The notes: a model not told the origin generated them from the letters alone. A DNA stretch of 64,000 bases from Sorghum bicolor (GCF_000003195.3 NC_012870.2:14066501-14130500), one strand, 5' to 3'; positions 8,625 to 20,864 are shown, counted from the first letter of the stretch. Translations and numbers: made by a program.

Positions 8625-9935
8625 ATGGTGAGAATGAGGTTCCCGAAACGTTATCTCATTGTATTGCTAACATTCGTCTGCACAAATGTTTGCTACATTG
8701 AGCGTGTCGGTTTCTCGATTGCTTACACAGTTGCAGCTGATGCCATCGGTGTGAATCAAGCCAACAAGGGGATGATACTCTCTATGTTCTATTATGGTTA
8801 TGTTTTATCACAGATTCCTGGTGGATGGGCCGCACAGAGGATAGGAGGTAGACGTGTTCTGCTACTGTCATTTGTATTGTGGTCTATGATATGTGGTTTA
8901 ATTCCACTCGATCCCAACAGAGTAACCATTCTGGTCCTGTCTCGCCTATTTGTTGGTGTAGCACAAGGTTTCATATTTCCTGCCATTCACACTGTTCTGG
9001 CCCAGTGGGTGCCACCACAGGAGCGCTCTCGCTCGGTATCTCTCACTACCTCAGGGATGTATCTTGGTGCAGCCTGTGGCATGCTTTTCTTCCCAAGTCT
9101 GGTGAAGCACACGGGACCCCAGTCAGTTTTCTTTGTTGAAGCAGTGTTGGGAGTAGCATGGTCTGTGATATGGTTTAGATTTTCCAGTGACCCACCTCGT
9201 ACTGATCTTCCAAAGGTATCAATGCCAAAAGTGGCATCTCGAGACATGATTAAGGCACAGGCAGGAGGGGTTGTCGCACCTCGCACAGTAAAGATCCCAT
9301 GGCGAAGGATAATATTCAGTCTACCTGTTTGGGCGATCGTTGTAAACAATTTCACCTTCCACTATGCCCTGTATGTTCTTATGAACTGGCTCCCTACCTA
9401 TTTTGAGCTTGGCCTTAAGCTTAGCCTCCAGGATATGGGTTCCTCAAAGATGCTTCCTTATTTCAATATGTTCATTTTCTCCAATATCGGTGGTGTGATT
9501 GCTGATCACTTGATTACAAGGAGGATTTTGTCTGTTACCAAGACAAGGAAGCTTCTGAACACCATTGGGTTCATTGTCTCAGCATTTGCACTCATGGCCC
9601 TTCCTTTATTTAGCACACCCTCAGGCACTGTAATGTGTTCAGCGATATCCCTTGGTTTCCTGGCTCTAGGAAGAGCAGGGTTTGCTGTAAACCATATGGA
9701 TGTTGCTCCGAAGTTTGCAGGGATAGTGATGGGGGTCTCAAATACGGCGGGAACACTGGCTGGAATTGTTGGTGTCGGCCTCACTGGGAATATTCTGGAG
9801 GCAGCAAAGGCTTCTAACAAGGATCTAACAGACTCGGAAACCTGGAAAACAGTCTTTTTTGTTCCAGCATACCTTTGTATTTTCAGCTCTGTCATTTTTT
9901 TAATCTTTTCGACTGGCGAAAAGATCTTCGAATAA
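8625..9935 (+). CDS. PHT4;6: PHT4;6-type anion/phosphate transporter, major facilitator superfamily
   Basis: 436 residues in one exon. The protein is a multi-span MFS carrier of the SLC17/PHT4 group. It carries the family signatures CYIERVGFSIAYTVAADA near the N-terminus, the GGWAAQRIGGRRVLLLS loop between helices 2 and 3, the LVGVAQGF-like segment (RLFVGVAQGFIFPAIHTVLAQWVPP) and GFAVNHMDVAPKFAGIVMGVSNTAGTLAGI near helix 10. It begins almost directly with the first helix and has no plastid transit peptide, which within PHT4 points to the PHT4;6 clade. The Arabidopsis member of that clade is Golgi-located and exports phosphate released by glycosylation. Length matches that clade (about 430). 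The start at 8625 fits the family and lies after a series of short upstream ORFs. The 3' UTR follows without another gene. Clade assignment is from remembered family sequence. Confidence 0.9.
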   Translation: MVRMRFPKRYLIVLLTFVCTNVCYIERVGFSIAYTVAADAIGVNQANKGMILSMFYYGYVLSQIPGGWAAQRIGGRRVLLLSFVLWSMICGLIPLDPNRVTILVLSRLFVGVAQGFIFPAIHTVLAQWVPPQERSRSVSLTTSGMYLGAACGMLFFPSLVKHTGPQSVFFVEAVLGVAWSVIWFRFSSDPPRTDLPKVSMPKVASRDMIKAQAGGVVAPRTVKIPWRRIIFSLPVWAIVVNNFTFHYALYVLMNWLPTYFELGLKLSLQDMGSSKMLPYFNMFIFSNIGGVIADHLITRRILSVTKTRKLLNTIGFIVSAFALMALPLFSTPSGTVMCSAISLGFLALGRAGFAVNHMDVAPKFAGIVMGVSNTAGTLAGIVGVGLTGNILEAAKASNKDLTDSETWKTVFFVPAYLCIFSSVIFLIFSTGEKIFE

Positions 9936-12310
9936 AGGGTGGCTATTTTTTACTATTCTTTTCTTCCCATTTACAGTGAGGCAGGATAGCAAAACGGGAA
10001 TCTCACATGTATCTGTAGTATCTGTTACCAAATTTCAGATTTCAGACTGCATCATACACATGATCTAAAGTTATGTCAGGAAAACTCACATTTTCATTAT
10101 GAAGACTCATTTCCTTGGCACAGTAGCACTCACACGCTGAGTGCAGCTAACAGAATTTGCTGTGCACCAGGGTTATCTTATCTTCTTGGTTTTGGTACAT
10201 ATAATCTCACCCAAAGTTTGTTATGTTTCCATATCTTTTCCCTGCAATGTAAACATATGATCCCAATGAGGATAAACAACATTGTCATTTGCTTATTTCA
10301 GTTATTTGCATGAACCTTGCTGAGTTGAGGAAAATTCACTAGCTTAAATGCTCTGAACCAAGTTTTTTTTCTGTCTTTGGATCTTTTTTTGAGTTGTGGT
10401 TATAGACTCGGTCTTTCCAGCATTTGCTGAATTAACGGTTCAGGTGGGCCATGTGTGTTTGCTTAGCAAGTATATGGTGCTTTTTTTTCTGCCCAGAAGA
10501 TACATTGCCTTGCTTATCCTTCCTCAATTCTTCATTCATCTTTTTTCAAGTTATTTTTCTTGGCTGCACTGTGTTTCTTGACTATTTGACTTCTCTGAAT
10601 GTGCATGTCCAAGGGCTAGATGAACACTGACCATATATTGGTTGAAGCTTGGTTGTGCTTGTGCATGCTTGCATATGGCGTAGGGGTTTCTTCCTTCTGG
10701 TTTTCAAGTGCTGTGCTTGTTATATCTGATCTGAAAAAAAAAAAACCAACATGTGCAGAAAGTATATAATCTGACGCCAGTTTGGAGCTTTTTTCTCAAT
10801 GAATGATGTTTGCTTCAACTGGAGCTCCTTAGATTATCGTTGGGCGCGTTCAGAAAGGTTGTTGTCACATGCATGATCTTTCGATTGGAAACATTTGTGC
10901 TGGTCACATGTACGCGTGCTCTTTGCTGACCACGGGCAGCCGTGCAGCACGACAGCACAGGCGCAGCACCTTTGGTGCATGCATCTGATCTAAGCAGAAC
11001 AAAACCACAAGTCTGGAGTGTCATGTGCGGAGAACGTGCCCATCATTCGAATCATCAGGTGGCCTCGGCCACCAGATCTGATCTGGGCAGTGGCAGGAAT
11101 GCAGGTTGGTGTGCGTTCTTGAGCTTTCCGAGATTCAAGATCATGTTCATGTAAACGACGGGCAACTAAAAAAAAGCCGTTCAAAGTTGGAAGCTTTGAA
11201 GAAAAAAGTCATTTTTTTTGCTTTCTCGAACAATCGTCCTTTTTTTTTTTGATAAATTCTTGAACAATCGTCCTAATTTATCGTCCTTGACTTCCAAAAC
11301 CGTTTAAATTAAGAGAGTGACTACACATCTTTCGGTTGATTTTGTTTCAGTCCATCAATCAGATTGTAGTCCAATCATTACATGACACATAGGTTCCTGA
11401 AACCAGATTAGAATCTGGTAGATAAAAGGGAAATAATTACACCCAAATTTTATACAGAGACATATAAAACAATAAAAAGTGATTGAAATTCCAACAATGA
11501 ACACCCAGATCGTCTTATCAAATAGGCGACCTCCTGCTCACGTGCAGCAACAAATCCCATAGAAATCTCAATGACCAACAGAATGCATTGTTGAATATCA
11601 TCGTGCTACAAAAATAAACCGACACACATGAACTTTACTTTTTTTTATTTAGGGGATTTATATAACATAATAGCATTGTTGTAACACAGAAATCTCACTT
11701 TTTTTATTTAGGCCACAACCACAAGGACGGCAGGATGAACGAGGCGGCGCAGTGGTCAGCTAGGGAAGGGAACTTGGGATTGGAACCCACGGACACAGAG
11801 TTGTCAGCAAAAAAGTCCAGTGGGCCGGCCCAGTGGGTACAAACACCAAACTAAAACATTCTGGGGTGTGTGGCCTTGTGGGTCATCTCGTTGATCCAGT
11901 AATTTAAATTAGGACGTGACGTGCAACAGGCGGTTTTGTCATGTGGCTCCCGATGGCTCCGGCCGGCCTGGTGCTCGTCGCATTATTTTTGCCGCGTCCG
12001 TCGCCGCCATTGTCCATTGACGACGGGTGGGCGGCGACGAGCCATGCATGCGTTGCGAGTTCTTTGCGCAGTCCCGGCAGTCCTGAAAAGGAAATTAAGG
12101 TGGGGGCCGGGAAAATTAAACCCGAGCGCGCGCGCGCGGGGGGCGGGGCCTGAAAAAGATGTGAATCCGATGCGGCACGGAGCCGGAACCACCGATTCCA
12201 TTCCCATTCCATTCCCGTTGCCCGGCGGCGTACGTCACGCCGCACCACCGTACCGGCACGCACGCATGCAGCCATGCCAGCATGCCATGGCCCGCGCATG
12301 CCTGCTGCCA
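9936..12310. other. 3' UTR of PHT4;6 and intergenic DNA
   Basis: The first 500-800 bases are AT-rich and unstructured and probably include the 3' UTR; several poly-T and poly-A tracts occur (about 10363, 10732, 11230). A motif near 11745-11800 (GGCGCAGTGG ... GGATTGGAACCC) resembles tRNA A and B boxes and may be a SINE relic. From 11900 GC content rises and GC repeats appear near 12126-12140. No supported gene. Confidence 0.45.
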
Positions 12311-12334
12311 CTCTCTCTCTCTCTCTCTCTCTCT
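12311..12334. repeat. CT dinucleotide microsatellite
   Basis: A run of about 12 CT units, uninterrupted until TTTCTC. It lies about 110 bp before the TA microsatellite in the upstream region of the LBD gene. Confidence 0.9.
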
Positions 12335-12443
12335 TTCTCGTCACAGTCCACACCCCCGGCCTCTGACCCTCCATGCATCCCTGAGCCATCTGAATTGATG
12401 ACGTGGTACGCTCGATCAATGCAAAAGGCTCGGCGCTGTCCAG

Positions 12444-12447
<4 letters not shown>

Positions 12448-12505
<58 letters not shown>
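12448..12505. repeat. TA dinucleotide microsatellite
   Basis: An uninterrupted run of 29 TA units. Short tyrosine/isoleucine ORFs predicted across it are artefacts of the repeat. Confidence 0.95.
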
Positions 12506-12508
<3 letters not shown>

Positions 12509-14318
12509 CAAGTTGCGGCTGGTAGGGCATACTAGCTGCTAGCTCCGTAAGTCGTCAGACGCGAAGATATATAAAAGAAAACTAACGCAGCTAGATAGCC
12601 GAAAGGCACCCCGGGGTCGGCGCGGCAAGTTGCATGGGTGTAGGACCTGCGTGGCGTGGCGTGATGAGCGCGCCAGGTACGTACGTGGGTCCGGGGCGCC
12701 AACGACCGAGGAGGATACGATGGAGGCCACCACCAGCCTGGTGAAGGGTCTACTGCTACGAGGGAGGGACGGAACGGAAGGGGCAAGCGGCGGAAGAGAG
12801 AGGCCAGGGCGAAGGAAATTAAAAAGGCGAGAGAGACAGAAGAAGAGAGGCTCCGGCCTCCGGTTTGAGGTGGCGATGGCAGCCGAGCCGGCAGCAGCCC
12901 TTGGCGGCACCCAAGGGCCAGGGGACGTCGCACATCCATTCGTGTTCATATAATCTGAGACTTTTCTTTAAAAAAAATAATAATAATTTCGCGGCATGCA
13001 TGCCCACCCCACCGGGACGGACCCTCCGATCCGCCCTCCCCGCCGCGCGTCGCTTTCCATTCTGCCGGTCGGCTCCCGGCTCCCTCCCTCCCTCCGCTTT
13101 GTTCCTATCCACAAACCCTGTTCCGCGGCCTAGATTAGCGCTGCCAAAACCGTCCGCACTGACACGCTCGGATCCTCTGCACTTGCGCTCCCTATGCATC
13201 ACCGCGAGAGCGCGCGGCCCGGGGGTTGCAAATTGCGTTGCGTTCATGCATGCCCACACAATGACACTAGTACACAACCCATGCGCCCAAAGTGTACTCC
13301 AAATAAGCCGGTGGTAGTTAGGACGTGGACAGCCTACAGACTAGCATGTGTGTTGGCACCCAAACTAATCAAAGTGTGTACCCACAATTTATCAACGTCT
13401 AAACGCTTATCAGTTGTAGCGGTATATAGCCACACAGAGAGGGGCTATCAATTGTACGACGTGCAGAATTTGTGGATAGGAACCGGAGACGACATCTAAA
13501 CGTACGCTTATCACGCGTCGTGCTCGGCAGCGAGGTGTCGTGACTAGGGTGGGCAGGGGTGGGTGGCGTGGCGAGGCGGCCAGTGGTACGGTAGGGGTAG
13601 GATGAGGACACGACTGGGGAAGGTCGCGGCGGAGGTTGGGGGTGGGCGGGGCCGAGAGGTGGGGTGGCGCGACCAATGGCGAGGTAGTCACGGCTAGGGC
13701 AAGGGAGGCAGGGTACATGTGTCGCTAGCTAGGAAGAAGACGCGTGGAGCTAGGTCGTGCAATAACTCTGACCTTGAAAAAAAAAGTAAGATGCAATGCA
13801 AGTCATCTAGATTCCTGAATGCTGATTGAGTATAAAGAAAAATGATTTCACAATGAGCCACTAGCTACAATGAATAGAAATGGTGCTGTTCTCACAAAAC
13901 TAACCCACATTTGCATGGACATCGATGGTAGTACGTGGTTGTTGTGCGCTTAATTTCAAGTATCGATCCCCAGCTAGCATCGGTGTATTAGGCGGCGTTG
14001 GCATATTTTCTTTGAGAGCATATCGATTACACCTTGGTCAGCGTCTAATAAGGAGCATGGACGGATAGGAGTAGTGTTACCTGCGTAGAGGATCCTGGGG
14101 AGAGGGCGCGCGACAATGGGAGCAGACAGGGGGATGTTGCGGCAACACGGAGGCGCGCCAATAACCGCCAATGTCATTGGAGCGGAACGGAACCCTGCCC
14201 AATAATTTCTCCGCAGCTGCCTTGTTCAGCGTTTATTTGTGCCCCCTGCCACTCCGGAGGGACCGCCGGCCGCCTCGATCTCTTGCTCTTCTTCCTCTGC
14301 CTTCGTCTTCCTCTGGCT
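12506..14318. other. upstream region of the LBD gene
   Basis: GC-rich blocks (12600-12930, 13000-13220, 13530-13720) alternate with AT-rich DNA. CATGCATG-type RY motifs occur near 12997 and 13245. Many overlapping ORFs on both strands follow from the base composition, and none has recognisable domains. Long upstream regulatory DNA is the simplest reading. Confidence 0.4.
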
Positions 14319-14319
14319 C

Positions 14320-14327
14320 TATATAAG
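14320..14327 (+). promoter_or_regulatory. TATA box of the LBD gene
   Basis: TATATAAG is preceded by a CT-rich stretch and followed 30 bp later by a plausible start-site region. It lies about 410 bp before the start codon at 14734. The leader between them is rich in GCTAGC and CGATCG palindromes and holds a CCGG repeat run near 14558-14577. Confidence 0.6.
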
Positions 14328-14733
14328 CAACCAACCACCAGCTAGCTGCCTTCTCTCCTAGTTCTCCAAGCTTCTCGCATGGATCGATCGATCAGTTAAT
14401 TGTTAGCTAGCTGTAGCTGCTGCATAGAGACATCACCTCGCCATCGGCAAGCTAGCTAGCTACCGATCGATTGGCTGCTAGCTAGTAGCTAGCTGCTCCG
14501 ATATATCCTTCATCACACGCCGCCATTGCCGACAGCTTGCGGCGTTCGAGCAGCACACGGCCGGCCGGCCGGCCGGTGGTCGTTGGCTTCGATAGTTATA
14601 TATTCAGTCGTTATTAGCAGCTTATATATATCGAGACAGGAGCAAGCAGAGCTAGAAGCGAATTGAAAAAAGGCGAAAGAGATCGAGAGCTTGAAGACGA
14701 AGATCCAAGAGCGGGCCGGGCCGGGATAGATAG

Positions 14734-16215
14734 ATGAGCTGCAACGGGTGCCGCGTCCTGCGCAAGGGGTGCAGCGACGCCTGCGTGCTCCGGCCCAGCA
14801 TCGAGTGGATCCACGGCGCGCAGCCGCAGGCCAACGCCACCGTCTTCGTCGCCAAGTTCTTCGGCCGCGCGGGCCTCGTCGCCTCCCTCGCCGCCGTCCC
14901 GCTGCACCACCGCCCAGGTAAATTAATTAACTTTGTTATTACTTCACTATTACGCTGGTGCTCCATCATCACATTCCATCTATACGCCTTCCAAGTTGCA
15001 CGATTGATGGTTATCAGTAGTCGATCATATGCTTACTCTCTGACGTTATCCACATGTAGTATGTAGATGATCGACGAAGTTCGTTCAATCTTTTAAGTAG
15101 TGTTTAGTTGAGGATTTATTACTCCCTGCAAGTGTCTTAGGACGAGCTTTGGTTTCATCTATCCAGACCAAAAATGACTTGTTCAGCTACTGTTCATTGA
15201 TTTATTATGAGATAAAAAATACTACTAAATAGTCAATAAATTCAGATAATCTCAGAGAACAGACGTGACCTATCCATCCACAAAGGTATCTCCCAGCAGC
15301 AGTACGTACCAATGTTTTGTTTATGGCGTTACTTTACGCGGCCTTCCGACGCCCCCATGGGACAAAAGTAAAAAGCCATCCCATCCCATCACAAAGCTGC
15401 AGAATCTTTTTGCCAGCAGGCCCAAACCCAACGCTACCTCACCAAACCGACGACTCCAAGATATGCTACTTAATTATTGGGATCTAATTTCAATCTTTTT
15501 TATTTGTTAGTGGTGAATTTTGAGTGGTAATAACTCCGGTGGGCGGACGCTACCGTAGCCTTTTTTTTAGAATTAAGAGCCAGTTTGATGAGGTTCACAA
15601 AACCGGATTAATTAATTAACAATGGATAATGGAACTGTGGATATCCTAAATGCAGCTCTGTTCCGTTCGCTGCTGTACGAAGCGTGCGGGCGGACCATCA
15701 ACCCGGTGAGCGGCGCCATCGGCCTGATGTGGACGGGCAACTGGGACCTCTGCCAGGCCGCCGCCGACGCCGTCCTCCGCGGGGACTCCCTCCGCGCGCT
15801 CTCCACCGTCCCCGCCGCCTTCACGGAGCGCGACATGGACGGGCTCTACGGCGACGTCGTCGTCGGCCTCGCCACCGGTACCGCCTCCTCCTCCTCGCCC
15901 GACGAGAACAACTCCTCCTCCGCGCCGCCGTCCAGAAAGCGCAGGAACGTCGTCGTCAACGGCGCCGGCGTCGTCGTCCGTCCCACGGGCTGCCACCAGC
16001 AGCAGCAGCCGGCCGGGCTGCTGCAGTCGTGCGAGCTCGACCTCTGCCTGACGCCGGCGTTGTCGCCGCCGCCGCTGGCAGGTGGGCTGCTGCTGGGCGG
16101 CGGCGCGTCGGACGAGTACTCCGCCACGACGACGTGCGAGGACCACCAGCCCGTCACCGGCGGTGATCATGCGGAGGCCCGGACCACCCCCGCGCTGCTA
16201 AACCTCTTCAACTAA
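14734..16215 (+). CDS. class II LOB-domain (LBD) transcription factor
   Basis: Two exons, 14734-14917 and 15656-16215, join through a GT-AG intron to give 247 residues. The N-terminus is a complete LOB domain. The zinc-binding C block is C3-x2-C6-x6-C13-x3-C17 in [17 protein letters not shown]. The GAS-like block is [19 protein letters not shown] (38-56). The continuation [19 protein letters not shown]...GLMWTGNW is the form seen in class II members (LBD37-42 group), which lack the full leucine zipper of class I. Downstream are a basic SRKRR patch (about 154-158, possible nuclear signal) and LDLCL (about 189-193), which fits the LxLxL EAR repression motif. In Arabidopsis, class II LBD37-39 are nitrogen-responsive repressors of anthocyanin and nitrate genes. 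The same role here is inference. A TATA box lies at 14320. Confidence 0.9.
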
Positions 16216-16304
16216 TTAACTGACCGACCATCGTCGTCATCGATCGTGTTCTCCGTACGTAATTAACTGTTTCCGTTGTTCCTTCCTTGTAAGATATGTA
16301 ACTG

Positions 16305-16344
<40 letters not shown>

Positions 16345-16758
16345 TTCATCTCGTGATGGGGGCAGGGCCAGGGTGTACGTGTGCTACGTGATTAGTTGCA
16401 GGGATGATCAATGGGTGTTGGTTAATCGACGTTTTTTTTTTGGCATGTGAAAATGCTTGTGAAAAGTAGTAAAGAAGAAACTCGCCGATTAGCACTGTTA
16501 ATTGGGTGAATTAACGAGTTTTTTTTTCTTAATTTTAATTGATGATTCGGTTGCCTCGGCACCTTGCTACGTGATCCGGCACCCCCCGAGTATTCAGGAG
16601 ATGATTTGGACCCAACATTTTGTCTCTAGTCTAGTCAAGACACGTAGGGTCAACAAAAACATTGATTCCTATGAGCTAGTATTGCGGCATGGATGCCTGC
16701 CTTCTGGCTATCGTTAAACACCAAGTCAAAGTCAACCAATCACCTCATCGATCGGGAT
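16216..16758. other. 3' flank of the LBD gene with a GA microsatellite
   Basis: Probable 3' UTR, containing a run of about 17 AG units at 16308-16341 and then poly-T tracts. No further gene seen. Confidence 0.6.
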
Positions 16759-17140
16759 TGTTATTTGTCTCATATTGCTGGGCTAATTGTTTTTTCTCTC
16801 TTGTCTCTCTACCGATATATATATGGTGATGGAAAATGGCCATGATTCGCTATACATATGTTACTTGTCTGATATTGTTGGGCTATCTGTTCTACTGATA
16901 GTGATGAAGAAACATACATGGTGGTTATGAATCGCTGTAAATGATATTTGTCTTGATATTGTTGGGCTATTTGTTTTTTCTCTCGTTACCGGATGGTGAT
17001 GGAAAAACATACGACATGGTGGCCATGATTCGATATATATGGTATTTGTCTCATATTGCTGGGCTACTTGTTTTCTTTTCCTTGTCTACCGATGGTGAGA
17101 TGGAAAAACATATAAATAGTGTGCCCATAATTCGATTATA
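16759..17140 (+). repeat. degenerate tandem repeat, about four units of 83-100 bp
   Basis: A unit beginning TATTTGTCTCATATTGCTGG, then a T/C-rich segment, ACCGATGGTGATGGAAAAAC and GGCCATGATTCGATATATAT, starts near 16761, 16861, 16944 and 17042. Units differ by substitutions and small deletions. The last part (CCATAATTCGATTATA) is repeated once more, shortened, near 17188. No coding capacity. Confidence 0.8.
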
Positions 17141-19486
17141 TTTTTTTTTTGATATATGGTCTCTTTTCTTCTATAAATAGTGTGGCCATAATATATAGTG
17201 TCCCGGGGAAATAGAATTCAGGTGCGCGTAATGTTTGCATGTGAGAGAGCCAGCTGAAACCAGCTCTAGCGACGCCGAAGAGACAGGCCAGAATTGGATT
17301 CAGGACAGTGCGGCATGCCACGCCATCACCAACTACAACCTGCAGTTTCATTCAGTCAACCAACTTGCACTTGCCAAACATCGACCGCACCGGATCTATC
17401 AGAGGTCTGGAGGCACTCAGTTGCATGTTTGCAACCAATAATAACAGTGCTTTTCTGCTCTGCATGCAGTGCTACATCCTCCACCGCCACCAGCATCAGA
17501 AAGTTTTTTTTAGCAATCGTATCAGAAAATATTGTTTCCTAATTTACTAAATGACTGACAAATTTGACAAATTCGACTGATAAACTCAAGCAAACAAATT
17601 GAGTGTTGTAGCAAGGGATGAGCAATTGAGCATCAGTCACCGTCGTCGCCCACCCAAACCATCAGGGATGCTAGATGCTACACGTCCAGATTCTCGGTAG
17701 AAACGATTGGAAATTTGTCACTGAAAAACTTTTACCCCTTGAACGAATGAATGACACGTTACGTGGGTCCGAATTCGTGCCCTAAATTTCGGAAAATCTT
17801 CGGGGCTAATTTAGAAACTCAAATCCTCTTCGAAATCCCTGGTTCTTTTTTCAGGGTGAGAAATCCATGTAGAAATAATTTAAATAATTATTTGGTTTTC
17901 ATATGGAGGGGTTTTCCTTTTCCATCCTAGGTGTGTCTCCCCTTATTTCCAAATTAGAGCTCTGCATGTGGGACCAGGTTGCTTCTTCTTCGTTGAAGTT
18001 GTTGCTTCGCTCTCTTTGTTGAACCCTGCTAAGCTAGTAGCTCCATGCCAGTCTTGTCGTTGGAAGTTTTCTTCTTCATCTTCATGGTTGTATTTTTTTT
18101 GTTTTTTAGGGATGTTCATGGTTGTTGTAATTAAAAGCATGAACTAAGTGAGGCCTGTTCACATGGCCCGAACGAAGTCCTACTAGGCTGTGTTTTGGGT
18201 TGTCCGGCCCATGATGGTTTATTACCTATGTGTTTGCATCCGCGACATATATACGCGCGGCCCAGCTTGAATTTCTTCCATTCCTCCTCCATGCGTAAAC
18301 TTGGTTCTCTCTTCTAGAGCTGTTTACTGATGTTTCTCCCTATACGTTCCTAAATACTAGTACTAGGATCCTATGATTTCTTGAACAAAATTAAGGCACA
18401 GTGTCTCACTAAGCAATTAGCCCATAGGTGAAGAAAGAGGTGGGGCCACGTTAGTTAACAGAATGAGTCTTAATTTACCATCAATGTGTAAGTCAAACTT
18501 TCCATTGGCCTCAATAATACATTACTAGTTGAGAAAACTTAATAAGACACAGTTGGAGCACCCGCTTCTAAAAAAAAATACTCATAGGAAACTAGACATA
18601 CTCGCTCATAGTTAGATACAGTTGGAACACCCGCTTCTAAAAAAAGCATTTTTTTTTGTGTCGTCCCTAAAACACCAATAATAATCTGTCCTGACCAGTT
18701 CAGAAACACACATGAGCGGACCTCAGCTCACTAGTTGTGAAAAAACCTTTTTTTTTTCAAGACAGCGCAAATAGTGCAGAGAATCCCAATAGACAGATTT
18801 GGATTTTAGCGATATGTTTTCCTTGATCTAAGGGTCTCGACTAAGAAATGTGCTCAAGACAACATATGTATAACTATTCCCTGGTTTTCATGCGCATTTC
18901 AAGCACAGATTTGCAAAAGACCGAAATATGTAGATACCGCATAAGAATACAAATTTCTTAGCAACGACTCTAAGCATGTTTATCTTTGCATTAAAAATAT
19001 TAGCCTTAGAATAATCATGTGGTCAAATATTCGAAATGTAATAATGACTTTCTGAAAAATGAATGACCCTACTACGGAATTAATATGTATATCTAACATG
19101 GTTTGCATTCAAAGTCTATGATATATAGGAGATAGCGACTACTTGTAATCAAACAGCTCACGGGAGAGTTTTATGAAGATATAAGGGTCTAATGCACGTT
19201 TAAGGCAAGTGATCATGACGTTAGGAACAAAATTAATATGATATTCTGATATAAACAAATTTACAAATTAATTAGAAACATGGAAGCCCATACATATATG
19301 TTTCATGTACGAGGTTAACCACATATAAAACTTGTAAAGTTCATATCACTAATTAACAACGGGTTAACCCATTTAAGAGAAGTGTCTGAAAGTAGATTGG
19401 CGAGAGTGCTTGTGTTTCACTCACCGTGAGGGATATGAGTCGTGAGACATTAAAAATTAAATGGTGTCAATGCTGAGCTTTAGTAG
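17141..19486. other. intergenic DNA
   Basis: AT-rich without a supported gene. A short direct duplication (ACAGTTGGAGCACCCGCTTC and its near copy 68 bp later) lies near 18549-18638 in an A- and T-tract-rich patch. Small ORFs near 17235-17550 show no conserved motif. Confidence 0.4.
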
Positions 19487-19494
19487 GTTAGGGA

Positions 19495-20126
19495 CATAGG
19501 CGGATCCACCACTAGGGCGAGCCAGGGCGGCCGCCCTAGGTCCTCTTGGGGCTGATCTGACACTCTATGGGAATTTTAAATATTAGTGCAAAATAAAAAG
19601 AGGCTCCCAAAGTATCCGACGGAGGTTGAAGACAACTTAGACATTTTGGACTATCATGTGTGGTTCAGCCCGTATAGAAAATCACAGCCCACAAAACGCA
19701 ATAAGAATACGATCGACTTTTCTCACGTTTCTCGCTATTCTCGACTTCTGACTTTTTGGTCGTCTCTCTCGCTAATTCACAAACTTGCGAAACCTAAGAA
19801 CCTGCGTCGGACTGCAGGTATCTTCATTTTTTATTTGCCCTTTTCACATAGTTAATTGTTTAAAATTTGATTAAGGATGAATCATCGAATGATTTGGTGA
19901 AGTCAGTTTAGAACTATTAGGTATGTATGGCTTCTCTTAATTTAAGGAATAAACTTCTCTAATTTTGATGTGGAAAATATATGCTGAAAACTTTAATATT
20001 GGTCAAATGATTATGTTGCCAAAGCAACTTATGGAATTTGTTAGCTTATATTGCCATTGATTTTGTCAAAATTTTAGAGTATAAGTCCGCCCTAGGTCGT
20101 CATTTTTCGAGCTGGATTCGCCACTG
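19495..20126. mobile_element. non-autonomous hAT element with perfect 8-bp target duplication
   Basis: The 632-bp element is flanked by GTTAGGGA on both sides (19487-19494 and 20127-20134). Its ends, CATAGGCGGATCCA and (reverse complement) CAGTGGCGAATCCA, are of the grass hAT type CAGTGGCGGATCCA. CCGCCCTAGGTC occurs just inside both ends. No transposase is seen. Confidence 0.88.
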
Positions 20127-20134
20127 GTTAGGGA

Positions 20135-20864
20135 TGTGGACATGTGCCATATGGCATACATGGGTGCTACAAAGCACATGGTATGTCCATATGTTTTATA
20201 TGTGCCAAGTAGGAATGTTCTACTCGATTGTACCATGGGTTCCTTAGGCAGATGAGAACGTCGGGCTCTGCTTTGAGGGGGGAGGGGGTCATGACTAACA
20301 TGTCAGAGGTGTAACCAGAAATATATTTTTTTCTCTTTGATAGAGGAGGCCAACAGTATTTTTTTTTTGAAAATATAGTCAAATTTAAATAAAAACTGAA
20401 CGAGGGGTGGATAGGTGTTGTCTTGGATCTCCACACCTGACACATGTATTATTATTCAGGTTCCGTAATAACCAATTTAATCCCCTTTTGGGAACTCACA
20501 TGTAACTTTTACATGGTAATGATCATTGTTGGTTCTATATAGTGAGTTTCTTTCACGTGGCAACGATCATTGTGAGTTCTATGTAGTGAGTTTGTTTAAA
20601 GCATGCATTGGAGATGACGTGAACGAACCTTGTTGGGGATATGTTGACATTTGTATGATTTATGTTTTCTATGCATCTTATGTTTTCATATATATGATAG
20701 GTTTAAATTGTTGTATGGAATTGTGGTTAGAATTTTAATACACCTATTGTTTCTATGGTAGATTTGTTTACCCACTAGTGAGTTGCTGCTATCTGAGTTA
20801 TTCGCACTTCAAGATCAACTCAACAGGTTCTATAGAGGGTAGTGACATCGGATGCCAAATTTCA
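20135..20864. other. intergenic DNA
   Basis: AT-rich with no gene. TGTGCCATATGGCATACATG near 20144 is partly palindromic. A short direct repeat (near 'ggtaatgatcattgt...gttctat') occurs around 20516-20585. Confidence 0.35.

Noticed and set aside
11745..11800. tRNA-like A and B box motifs
   Set aside because: The spacing and flanks cannot form a tRNA cloverleaf and no poly-T or duplication defines a SINE. At most it is a relic.
12448..12505. ORF with an isoleucine/tyrosine run
   Set aside because: It is a translation of the TA microsatellite. The same applies to 32651-32764 and 57644-57714.
12506..13730. Several ORFs of 100-200 codons upstream of the LBD gene
   Set aside because: They overlap one another on both strands, are rich in R, P and A, and show no domain; GC composition explains them.
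16759..17140. CRISPR-like array
   Set aside because: The units are diverged tandem repeats without constant-length unique spacers, and the DNA is plant nuclear.
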